DNA from: Ehretia macrophylla | Lineage: Eukaryota > Streptophyta > Magnoliopsida > Boraginales > Ehretiaceae | DNA: 64,000 nucleotides | NCBI GenBank assembly: GCA_037974665.1 | Contig: CM075771.1 | Coordinates: 34,952,425-35,016,424 of the forward strand | Reading direction: 5' to 3' | Part shown: positions 14,262 to 26,200 of the stretch, piece after piece | How positions within the stretch are numbered: the first letter of the stretch is position 1 | Layout of the letters: every line of letters starts with the position of its first letter | Made by a program: the position numbers and the translations under genes | The notes under the pieces: model-generated | What the model was told of the DNA's origin: nothing | What the model saw: only the letters and a program-made list of their open reading frames with translations | The model's database searches: none

Positions 14262-17200
14262 GGAAGGATGACCTAGTCTACTATGGATAAGTTCAGCAGT
14301 GGAAACAGCAGTGCACGCAAGTGACTTTTGGGTATCAAGGTGGTAAAGACCATTAGCTTCATGTCCTGTACTAATTCGAGCGCCCGTCTGCAGATCCTGA
14401 ATAAGAACAGAATCATATGTGAAGGTAACAGTACAATTAAAGAGTTTAGTTAACTTGCTAATGGATAATAAGTTACAAGGAAAAGTGGGAAGGTACAAGA
14501 CAAATGATACTTTAAGAGAAGATGTAGGAGTTGCTGTGCCTATGCCACATAGAGAAGAAAATGAACCATCAGCAAGGGAAATGGGTGGAAAGGAAGTAGA
14601 ACGGAGATGAGTGAGTAAGGAGGAGTTACCGCTCATGTGATCGAAAGCACAAGAGTCAAGAATCCACTTACCAGAATGAGAAGACTGTGATAAGAAAGCA
14701 GTAGCAGTGGTGCCATGTGCAAGAGAGGCAGCGGGTGACTGAGACGCCTGTTGTGAGGTCGGAACTGAAGAAACTGTGAGTATACAACATCAGTAAGAGT
14801 ATATGTAGGCTGCTTATTAGGTGGAACTGTGGTTGAATTTGCATAAGCAACATCAAGTTGAACAGTATTAGCAGTACCAGGTGGTTTACTATGCAAAATC
14901 CAACATCTGTTGCGAGTATGACCCATTCTGTTACAATGCGTACACTTTGGTCTGGACGATGAGTCCGACCGTCTACCCCCCGACCACGACCTCGTCCTCG
15001 GTCTCCACGAGTTGTGCCATCTTGACGTCCAACTGTCTGTGTGAGAAGGGTAGTTGTATCATCATTGTGATGGGAGTCAGGAGCAATGGATGCACGATTG
15101 AGGGCAGCATACACTTCAGGCATTGATGGAAGTGAAGAACCAGACAATATTTGTGAGCGAACTGAATGATAAGGAGGTGGAAGGCCCCAAAACATAAGGA
15201 CAATAAATAGTTGCTCATGTTGTCGGCGATTAATATCGGTATTAGGAGGGAATATCTCATTGTATTCTGCCATAGCACGTTAATACAGGCCAAAATAAAT
15301 AGGGAGACCACCTTCATTTAGTTGAATATTCCAGAGATCATTAATCACATCATAAATTCGACTGACGTTACTAGTGTACATCTGTTGTGCCATTGTCCAA
15401 AGACATTTGCAAGATTGGACGTTAGCAAAGATGAAATGCAATTCTGGTTCAATGGATTGAAGTAACAGACTAATGAGTTGGGCATCTACTTGATCCCATA
15501 GTTCCAACTTCGCTGGTGTGGTCTGAGGTGGATTTTTAGTCAAGTATCATGCTAGTCCTTGCCCTCGAAACCATAATTTTATAAAAAAGACCCATTTAGT
15601 GTAATTACGACCGTTGAGTTTGGTCGTAGTAATAACTGGGGTACCAGAAAAAGTAAGAATAACAACCCGAATGTCGGATGTGGGGTCATTTGAGGTATTC
15701 CCGGTTTCAGGTAAAGATAGGCTTGTGGTGGTTTCAGTTGTAGATGAGTCTATGTTAATAAACAATTAACAAAAGAGGTCAAGGCAAGGGAGCAAAGAAA
15801 GAATAATGTTATAAAGGATAGACACAGGAACTACATATTCTTATATTCGTCCATTTTTATTTTGTTTTTTTTTGTTTTGTTTTTTTTTTGAATCCGTTTT
15901 TTTTTTTAAATAGATATATATATAGGAAAACATTTTTTATGTAAAGCTTTTAGATCTGATAGAAAGCAAGCAGATCAAAACACAAAAACAAATTGCAGAA
16001 ATAGGAAGTAGAAAATGGGCCGAGCATGATGGTGGTGATTTCCGGTGAATCTGAAAGTTGTTGGTGGTGCGTAAGATGTACACACCTAGGGTGATGGCGT
16101 GTGGGGTTTCAGCAGGTGATTTCCGGCAACGGGAAATGGGCTTTTGGGGTCGGATTTTCATGCTGAGTTCAGTAATAGTGATAGATTTGTGTTTTGATGT
16201 GCGTAGATGGGTGGATTTGAGAAGTCCAGTTAGGGTTTAGTGTGTTCTCTCATTTTCGGTAATGGCAAGCGACAGCGGCGAGAGATTGGTGATCGTGGGG
16301 TGGCGGCGAGGCTGGTGTTGTGGTTTAGTGGTGGAAACAGTGCGTGTGTGTGTATATATATATATATATATATTTATTTATTTTATTTTATTTTTGGTGC
16401 CTGAAGGGTGGTGGGCGAGTTTAAAGATGAGTGCAATGCCTTAGCTCTGATACCATGTTCAATGGTATAGATATAGAGACATTGCACAGAAAAGGTTGAT
16501 TGTATTAGCAAGAATGTTTCGCCCTTACTTATAGGGCAAAGATACAAATAAAGTAGAAATAAACAAATAGCACTCAACATATAATATTCTCACACACATA
16601 TAATACTCTCAACAGGTTGCTTCTAAGTCTTTCTGGGAAGAAGTTAGTACTTGGAGTGGGATCCAAGCATCCAAACACGAGAAAAATCATTCGAACGGTC
16701 ACTATTGCCATCATTTGGAATTTATGGAAGGAACGAAATCGTAAAGCATTTGAAGGGATGAGTCAACTCTAGTGTCCTTAAAAAGCCATTGTATTTATGA
16801 TATTTGTTTTTGGACAAAAGGTTCTTGTAAGGTGGATGTTGGAAAACTGAGACATTATTCAGCCAGAATTGTGGGCATATTATTAGGGATATGATAGCTG
16901 TAAATGCGATATGACAGATTGTGTAGATTAGTCAACACTATAGAATAGGAAAGTATAATATGTAATTAATTAGTTTCCTTTTTGTGCCTCGTATTTTACC
17001 TATTTATATTGGTATTGTGTACACTTAGAGATAGTACAGAGAATTAAAATTAATTCTCCTCTTCTTTATGGTATCAGAGAAGGGATTTATTCTCTGACCC
17101 TTCGGAAAAAAAGAAAAAAAACCCTAGAACTAGTATTGCTCCACCATGTCAGAAACTACATCTGAATCTACTCCTTCAAGAACAACCCCATTGAAGACCA

Positions 17201-20200
17201 CAAAAACCCATGGTTCTAATTCTTATTCTGACTCTCACTTTACTTAAATCACCAATATCAAACTGAATGGTGATAATTTCCTGCATTGGTCCCAATTTGT
17301 CCGGATGTACATTCGGGTTCGAGGAAAGATGGGATATTTGACTGGAGATAAGGAAGAACCAGCGAAAGAAGGCCATCTTATGCAACTTGGGATATGGAAA
17401 ACTCTATGGTGATGACGTGGCTGGTAAATTCCATGGAGGAAGATATCAGCTCCAATTACATGTGTTACCTAACAGCCAAAGAACTTTGGGATAATGTAAA
17501 CCAGATGTATTCAGATTTGGGAAATCAGTCCCAAATATATGAGTTGATAATAAAGCTTGGAGAACTTTGCCAAGGAGAGGACAACGTCACCAAGTATTTC
17601 AATTCTTTGAAGATGCTGTGGCAAGATCTAGATCTATTTAATGACGACGAATGGAAATCAATAGAGGACTGCAAACACAACAAAAAGATGGTAGAAGATC
17701 ATTGTATTTACAAATTCTTGGCTAGATTAAATGTAGATTTTGATGAGGTCAGGGGGAGGATTATTGGTCGCCAACCTTTACCTACTATTGGTGAGGTCTT
17801 TGCGGAAGTTAGAAGGGAGGAGAGTTGCAGGAACGTGATGCTTGCAAAGAAAGGGGTTGCTGCACCTATCGAAAATTCAGCCATGGTTGCATCAGAAGCA
17901 ATTGCAAACAAGGTCTTTAATCAGCGAAGGCAGGATGAAAAACCTCGGATATGGTGCGATTTTTGTAATAAACCACGCCATACTCGAGACAACTGTTGGA
18001 AGATCCATGGGAAACCTGCTAATTGGAAGAGCAACAGGCCAAGTAGCAAACCAAATCAAACAACCTTCTATGCAAATGAAGTCGAGACGAGTCCATTCAG
18101 CAAGGAGCAAATGGATCATCTTCTTAAAATGCTAAAGTCCAACTCTTTATCTGGTACTCCTTGTAGTGCTCTTGTACACACAGGTGGCAATCCTAATGCT
18201 CTATCTTGTAGTAAAAATCCTGCTCCTTGGATCATTGATTCAGGGGGCATCTGATCACATGACTTCTCTAGACATTAAAAATCAGCCAGAACAACGAGAT
18301 GATCAAGATGTGGAGAACGAAAGAAATCCTAGCCAAACTTTACCAAACATAGTTGATTCACAAGCAGGGGGAGAAACACTACAGAAGGACAAAAATGTTC
18401 CTGAACCTGAGTATTTGGTTTATACTCGGAAGAGGACTAAGCAGAAGAATAAAGATCAGCCAACCATTTTTCCACAAAGTCAATCAGAATCTCTGGTAAA
18501 AGGTCCAAGTGATTCAGGTAACAATCTCAGTCCAGTTCCTTCTAATCCTAATCCTATTTCTGTTCTGCCTTCATCTTTATCTCCTTTAATTGTTGAACCA
18601 AAAGATCATGATATTCCTATAGCCATTAGAAAAGGAGTCCGAAAGTGTTCCCAACATCCCATTGCAAAGTATTTATCCTATGATAGACTGTCCAATAATT
18701 ATAGAGCATTTACTTCGAATGTGTCTAACCTGTTTGTTCCAAGGACTATCAAGGAAGCCTTGGGTGATCTGAGTTGGAAATTAGCAGTTATAGAAGAGAT
18801 GAATGCTTTGGAAAGGAAGGGTTCTTGGGAGTTGGTAAACCTACCGAAGGACAAAAAGATCGTAGGGTGCAAATGGGTGTTTACGGTGAAATGTAAAGCT
18901 GATGGCAGTGTTGAGAGGAACAAGGCAAGACTTGTAGCAAAAGGGTTTACACAAACCCTTGGGATTGACTACCAAGAAACATTTGCTCCTGTCGCCAAGA
19001 TGAATTCTATCCGGGTGCTTTTATCATTAGTCGAAAATCACAGTTGGCCCTTACATCAATTAGATGTAAAAAATGCTTTCTTGAATGGAGATCTTGAAGA
19101 AGAAGTATATATGAGCCTCCCTCAAGGTTTTGAGAAGAAATTTGGTGAAGGAAAAGTATGCAAACTAAAAAAGTCTCTGTACGACCTCAAACAATCGCCA
19201 ACGACATTGTTTGAATGCTTTGGGAAAGTTGTAAAAAGTCATGGCTACTGTCAAAGTCAAGCAGACCATACCATCTTTTATAAACTCTCAAGGGAAGGAA
19301 AAATGGCTATTTTAATTGTTTATGTAGATGACGTAATCTTAACAAGTGATAATAGTTGCGAGTTGGAGAGATTGAAGAAGGGACTTGCTAGAGATTTCGA
19401 GATAAATGACCTTGGAGCTTTGAAATATAATATTTCCTTGGCATGGAGATTGCAAGGTCCAAGGAGGGTATATTTGTTACTCAACGAAAATACACTCTTG
19501 ATTTGCTTAGTGAGACGGGTTTGCTTGGATGTAGAGCAACTGAAACCCCAACGGAGCCCAATTTGAAGCTTCAACATGGTAAAGCCGAGGAAGTGGGGAA
19601 CATAGAACAATTTCAAAGACTTGTTGGAAGGCTGATCTATTTATCCCATACGCGACCTGATATAGCGTTTGCAGTAAGTAGAGTAAGCCAATTCATGCAT
19701 TCACCAGGACAAGAACACTTTGAAGCTGCATTCAGAATCCTAAGATATCTGAAAGGAACTACTGGTAAAGGTCTATTGTTTAAAAAACAGGGACATCTTC
19801 AGGTTGAAGTATACACGGATGCAGACTGGGCTGGGAGCATTACTGATCAAAAATCCACCTCTGGTTATTGTATGTTTGTTGGTGGGAATTTGGTTACTTG
19901 GAGAAGTAAAAAACAGAATGTAGTGGCAAGAAGTAGTGCTGAGGCCGAATTCAGGTCAGTTGCTCATGGAATTTGTGAAGCTTAGTGGATTAAGAGGTTA
20001 CTAGAAGACTTACAAGTTCAAAGTACTTTACCAATGAAAGTGCACTGTGACAACAAGGCTGGAATTGCAATTGCTCATAATCCAGTTCTTTACGATAGGA
20101 CTAAACACGTGGAAGTTGACAAACACTTCATCAAAGAGAAGATTGAAGAAGGTGTGATCTGCATGTCTTATATACCCACTGCGGAGCATATTGCAGATGT

Positions 20201-23200
20201 TCTCACAAAGGGTCTGTACAGAAGGCAATTCGATTACTTGATTGGCAAGCTATCTATGGAAGATATATTTAAGCCAGCTTGAGGGGGAGTGTTGGAAAAC
20301 TGAGACATTATTCAGCCATAATTGTGGGCATATTATTAGGGATATGATAGCTGTAAATGCGATATGACAAATTGTGTAGATTAGTCAACGCTATAGAATA
20401 GGAAAGTATAATATGTAATTAATTAGTTTCCTTTTTGTGCCTTGTATTTTACCTATTTATATTGGTATTGTGTACACTTAGAGATAGTGCAGAGAATTAA
20501 AATTAATTCTCCTCTTCTTTAGCGGATGTAGATAGTATTCAAAATTGTATAGATACTTTACGATATTGATGTAAATAGCTTTTAAGATGCACTCCCTTGG
20601 TGCTTATTAATAAAATTTATTCATTTCTTGAAAAAAAAAATACTTGAAATCTTCTCCTGCGAAAGTTGTCCTCAAGAATAATTGAAACATAGTATTGAAG
20701 CTTACAATGATGCAGACTGGGTTAGATCAATAGTGGACCGTCGGTCAATATCTGGTTATTTTACCTTCTTTGAAGGATATTTGGTGTTAGGCCCCGAATT
20801 TCCACCATTAAGACAGTCTCAATACATGACAGGCCATGTGCCAAAGAGGCAAGGCCTTTTAAGCACGCAAGGCAACATTCTATATTATCCACCGTTCTTA
20901 AGTTAGAGCATTAATACCTTATTTCGTTCAAACTCGTAAAGTCATCAATCACAAGAAAATGACTCCCAGATAAAATGATACATTGTCGACATCAAAATAG
21001 AAATACTCGATACAATCACAAATCTCAAACCATAGTGTCTAGAATTATTGTAATCCTATTCTCACTAGTCATTGTAGAGGATGGTCTACCCCATTCCTGC
21101 ACTGTTTGTACTAACTCTTTGTTATCTGTAAAGAAAACAGTTCGGAGAACAAAAGGGTGACAAAATCAAATGCTCGCCATGAATAATATATTTGTTTGAC
21201 GATCACAAGAAAATAATAATATGAATAAATGAAATAACACGCAAGATAATTTGTGGCTACAGTACAACATAATAATCACAATTGCGACATGTTGTGGGTA
21301 TAAGGCCCCCATAGGCACAAACATTTAAGGGATCCCAATCACGACAGGCGAGTATTTGTTAAACATGTCACGTAATGTTTACAGCTCGAGAAAAATAATA
21401 TATCATGCGTTACAATAAATTTATAGTAATAATTCAAGATTTACTAAAGAAACAAGTACGAGAGTGGTTGCACTAAATAAGCATAGGAGCGTACGAAATT
21501 AGGTCATGATTGAGCAATAAACACGAGGCAAGTTGCTAACAAAGGAAAATAATTATTGCTCAATTAGTTCAGGAGAACAATAGGGCGATTGAAAACAAGG
21601 GTGTCGCACACAAGTAATATGGGGCAACGAAAACCCCATGTGTGCCGAAGAAAAGGTGCTTGAATATAAAAGAATATAAAATGAACTAATCATTATAATT
21701 TATTGGTAATGTTCAATATCAGAAAGTGAAGAATATTATAATACTATGGTTATGGTCAAATGAACTCAGAATACGAGATCTTAATAGAAGCATTAAAAAA
21801 TATGAGATATAGTAATAGGATTAGGCCAAATGAATAGACGGGTGTAATAGAATAATAAGATTACTAACTTGTATATAATCCCATAATATAACTATGTGGC
21901 ATGACAAATAGAAGTTCTTTTTATAGGATGCAACGATTTTAGAGATTATGATGCACGACGGGAAAGGTACAACAAAGATCAAGTTTAAAGAAACTCTAAT
22001 ATGTCATGTGCGGGGAACATGCAGGAGCAATATAAGTTAGATACAACGGATAACATATGACACACATGAAAGGAACTAAGAAATATAACAGGCAAACAAG
22101 GATTGATGATAGCGCAAAAAGAATTAATAAATGGCAAATGCATCACTGTATAAATGGAATAAGGATACAAATAAAATGTGATGTAGTTTCAAAAGTCGAG
22201 TATATTGTAAATCAAATAGAATCAAATACGGGATACACTATTATATACACAAGTTCATGAAAACACACTGGGAAAAAATAAAAGAGATGAGAAACCCCAC
22301 TTACCTCACTTCCAGGCTAAATAATATAAAGACTTAAATTTGCAGGTTGTGAAGACCTTTAATATCAACACTCACAGTCCTACATCAAGACATGTAATTA
22401 AGCATGATTATTACAAATCATATTTGTTCTATTTATAACCAGATTTATGGTCTCTGTACAACTTTCCTAATCAAGGTAGCAACTTAACAGTGAAGGAAGA
22501 TCTCTAGTAAAACCCTACACAAGCACTTGTTCTTTGTCGGAATTTGTTGTAGAATATTTTGGTATGAATGTAGAGAGAAACTAGTCAATTGCTTATGTCG
22601 CCAAATTGTAACAAATGTGTTCTTGAAGGTCATACTTACAGTCATACATTGGCATAAGACTCTTGTTGATAAAATATAAAGAAAAGAAAAGCTGAGATTT
22701 GAACGTGCTTATTACAACTTGCCCACATGCTCCTTTGATGTAAAGTTGGCATATATACCAACATGGTGTTATGTGGAAAGCTGAAAAGGGAAACTTTTTC
22801 CCATACTTCTATATGTGATCCCATGCTCCATATGTGGAAAGTTGAAGAAAAGTTGTTGCCAGCCATGTAAGGGTCTTACATTTGGTGACCTGGAAAACCT
22901 GAAAACCGGCAGTGGTTGCTAGATCAAGTGCTATAGCAGAATTCGGAGCTATGGTACATGGTATTCGTGAACTCTTGTGCCTAAAGATTATCTTGGACTA
23001 CTTGGAGACAAGGGAAGGAAGGGTGACCTGTACTGGGATAAAAAGTCAGCAATTGATATTGCTCACAATCTAGTACAACACGATTGCACAAGATGTGTGG
23101 AAGTAAATAGACACTTAATCTAGGAGAAGTGGATAGTGGCTTAAATTGTACCCCTATGTCTCAACTAATGGCAAACTTGCGAATATTTTTGCCAAAGGAC

Positions 23201-26200
23201 TTCTCACTCATTTTAACATATTATAAGCATGCTGGGATTGGACATCCATTCAGCAGCTTGAGGGGGAGTGTTAACAAATTCATTGGTAGTTTATTCCCCT
23301 TTAAAGCTGAGATTGTACAACCTGTAAAATTTTTAGTATTTTCCTCTTTTATTTGCTATTGATTAGGCCCTACATTTTAGGGATTTTTTCTTGACTTTGT
23401 GTAGAATCAGGTTCCTGAAATAGTAGCATGTGTATTTTGTATATTTCTAGCTTTAACTTCTGTGACTAACAAGAAAGATCTGTTCGTAACATTAATGTTC
23501 ATATTTTATTGTTGTTTTTGACTGGTCACTTTATAAGGTTTATAAATTCAAATTTCAGGTGAGGAGGCTTTCTGCCTGTGAAACCATGGGTTCCGCAACT
23601 ACCATTTGCACTGATGAAAGTGGAGTCTTGACGTTAAATCAGGTGGACAAGTGTGACCTTCCCTGTTTGCTTTTCTCTGTGTTCCTTATTCCATTTCCCT
23701 ATTCTTTTTTCTCGTTTGGCAATATCTTCTTTTTTCTACAGGATCACAATTTGTTTTTTACTTCCTACAGATGACTGTTGTTGAAGCCTATGTTTGTGGG
23801 AAAAAAATTGATCCACGAGATAATAAGTCATCTGTGCCTGCTAGGTTTACGTCTCTACCACAGAACACAACTGCTGGTGTTTTTATGCCTGAGGTAGGTT
23901 TGAGGAGATTGTGTTAATTCATCTAGCAAAAGTTTCTCTCGCTGCCTTCGCATCTCTGTACTAAAGTTTCTTGCATAAAATGGGTATATCACAGGTAATC
24001 CTATTTAATGTCTTTTAAGATCAATTCATGTTAATAGATCTCAGGAAAAAAAATGTAGATTGAAAACGAGATCATTGAGCGTCTGTGAAATTTGTTGTTC
24101 CCTCAGATATGCGCATGTATGTATTGTTGTCCTTAAAGAAAGTGCAGTGCAATTATGTCTGTTTTATTTGTAGATCTTTTATATTCCTGCATACACAATC
24201 GGGGAGTTGTTTGAGAACGTAAGTAGATATTTCAGCACTTTTATACCCTCTAAGCTATTTATAATTTAATGTGCCTCTAGCATGTAGCAGAAAGAGTATT
24301 AGCTTTTTGACATATCTGTTAAATGCGATAATGTGAACAAAATCTGTGATGATTCTATGGTTTAAATTTGTTGGTTACAGCAGCTAGCATAACTTATTTC
24401 TGGCAACTGAAACTGTATCATACACTTTGATTTTCAAGTTTTATTATGTTTATTAAGGCTCAATCTATTTTTAGTATTTATGTCAAGTGCAATATGTGAA
24501 GTGACTTTCCGTACTTTCTTATTCAATTTGGGTAGATAAGTGCTTGATTGTTTGTTCCATTGAGTAATGTGATCCACTCTCCTTCCCCCTCCTCCCCATC
24601 CTCCCCCTCCTCCTCCCTTTGGAATTGAGGAGAAACTTTGTTTGCCTGCCTGTTTGTTATTTTCTTTGGGCAACCTTGCTTGGTTTTGTGAGAATAATAA
24701 AAGATCATTGTCACCATTTGTTGAAAAAGTTGATTAGCGGCTGCATGAAAAATATTAAGACTTTGTTAATGCAAATGTGTTTAGGTAGGGTAAATAGAGA
24801 AGAGAGAATGGTAATTGTCTGATTACCAAAGAGGAGAATTGAAACTACAGATTATGTTTTTTAAATAGTTAAATGGCTAGCCTTATTTTTGGACCGGGTA
24901 GTGTGATAGCATCATCATATGAAATAACCATATATCACTCCTACTTATCTTAGAAAATATAAACAATATAAAGCCTTTTGTAGCGAAGAAAGTAAAATAA
25001 AATAAAAATGGACAAACACAACTTAAGAAAATGGGTAGGAAAAAGAGAACTAAAAGTAGAAGGTTAAAGAAAGGGGAAAAAACTGGTACTCTTCCACAAA
25101 CTATAGGCAAAGAATGAAGCAACTTGTCAGATTGAAGTATCTGGTTTGTTCTATGTAATGGATAATTAACTCAGCTGTATTATTCTGAATTGGCTTATTT
25201 TGTTCATATTTTAGCTTTACTAAGTTGAAGTTCTTACTTGATGGAGTTTGGGTTTAAGTTGAAATATGTCCACATACATTCCCTAATTACTTTCCGAAAA
25301 TCTCTACTTTGATAGGGGCTAGATTAGCTCTAGAAGTTATTCAGTTTTATTCATCATCATAAGCTATATATATTGTAGCTATCGTAATCTTGGTTTATAC
25401 AATATTGAATGTGAAGTTTTTTCTTCTTCGTTTCATCACACACATACTTACTGAAGCTTGTCTGTGATAGGGTGGGACAGTTGCAGAGGCTTCTGGATCA
25501 CCAATAGATAAGGCCATTCTCCAGTGGGGTGTCAATGTATTTCACTATTTTTCTCATCTAATCATTGATTTTTGTTATTTTCTCCAGCATCATATGACTA
25601 ATTATTAGATTTTCTGTAGCTTTCCATGGACTTTGATGCGATTCAACCAAATGCATCAATTACCCATGTATTCCCGTTCAATTTAGAGAAAAAGCGAGGC
25701 GGTGTTGCGGTAAAATTGGTAATTGCTGATTCATTACAAATTTAGCTTTTTTCTTCTTGATTTACTATATTTTGTTGCAATTGTTTGCCTTCAAGCTGTA
25801 TCTCATATCAGGTTCTATGCAAGTTACGCTTAAGGCAAATGAATGAGGGAGGGGAAAGTGGAGAGGGGTGGGTTGGGGTGGGGTGGGGGGTGGCAAGTGC
25901 GGTGGGGAGGGAGATGGAGAGGGTGTGAAGGTGCAAGGGGGAGACAGAGTGAGTGGAGTGGGAGAGTGGCGAAAAAGAGAGAAAGAGAGCAAGCAAGAGA
26001 GGGAGGCAGTGAGACAGTGAGAGAGGGATGTGGGGAGATGGGGAGAGAGGAAGTGGGGGGAGAGAAATATTGAAATGGCGAGGGTAAGCAAGAGAGTTTG
26101 GGAGAGAGGGAGAGCAAAAGGGAAGGGGGAAGGGGAAAGAGAGATTTTTCCATAAAGATATTAAGTAAAACCCCTAGAGAACTAATATGAGTGATTTGGC

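Larger units (their letters stand above)
11120..16614 (-). mobile_element. Ty1/copia retrotransposon with 5-bp target duplication
   Basis: The LTRs at 11120-11275 and 16456-16614 start TGTTCAA and end AACA. They differ at about 11 sites plus a 3-base gap. The flanks GGTTG (11115-11119 and 16615-16619) are a perfect target duplication inside the LINE zf-RVT region. Beside the right LTR, the minus strand reads TGGTATCAGAGC, the initiator-methionine tRNA primer site. Beside the left LTR lies the polypurine tract TTGAGGGGGAG. Orientation is therefore minus. At 5.5 kb it is complete in layout, but its coding frames are broken and it carries a foreign 240-bp insert at 14023-14261. Confidence 0.92.
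9911..20640 (+). mobile_element. 5'-truncated L1-type LINE, split by two copia elements
   Basis: Three LINE pieces lie in order at 9911-11119, 16615-16836 and 20522-20640. Piece 1 encodes the reverse transcriptase C-terminus ([11 protein letters not shown], about 9996) and a zf-RVT zinc-binding region ([18 protein letters not shown], about 11002-11055). Piece 2 continues zf-RVT ([18 protein letters not shown], about 16708-16760). Piece 3 is the 3' end, with AATAAAATTTATT and a 10-base poly(A) at 20631-20640. Frameshifts and at least two stops break the frame. The 5' truncation and A-tail are typical of target-primed insertion. No clear target duplication is seen, and some host copia sequence is missing at the junction. 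Confidence 0.8.
8180..23491 (+). mobile_element. Old Ty1/copia element hosting the intron-16 transposon nest
   Basis: The LTRs are diverged: 5' at about 8180-8392 and 3' at 23269-23491, sharing AAGCTGAGATTGTAC, a TTTTCCTC block and AACAAGAAAGA. The 3' LTR starts TGTTAACA directly after a polypurine tract (TTGAGGGGGAG, 23258-23268). Coding remains read in pieces: gag-like text at 8560-8850, reverse transcriptase at 8960-9900, RNase H at 20641-20784 and 22886-23268. Protease and integrase are absent, so an internal deletion preceded or accompanied decay. A LINE and a solo LTR inserted later. This is the outermost layer of the nest and the most decayed copia element here. Confidence 0.75.

Noticed and set aside
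24434-24673. Glycine-rich frame on the minus strand
   Set aside because: It comes from a CCTCCCC-rich patch in intron 18 and has no family features or codon bias.
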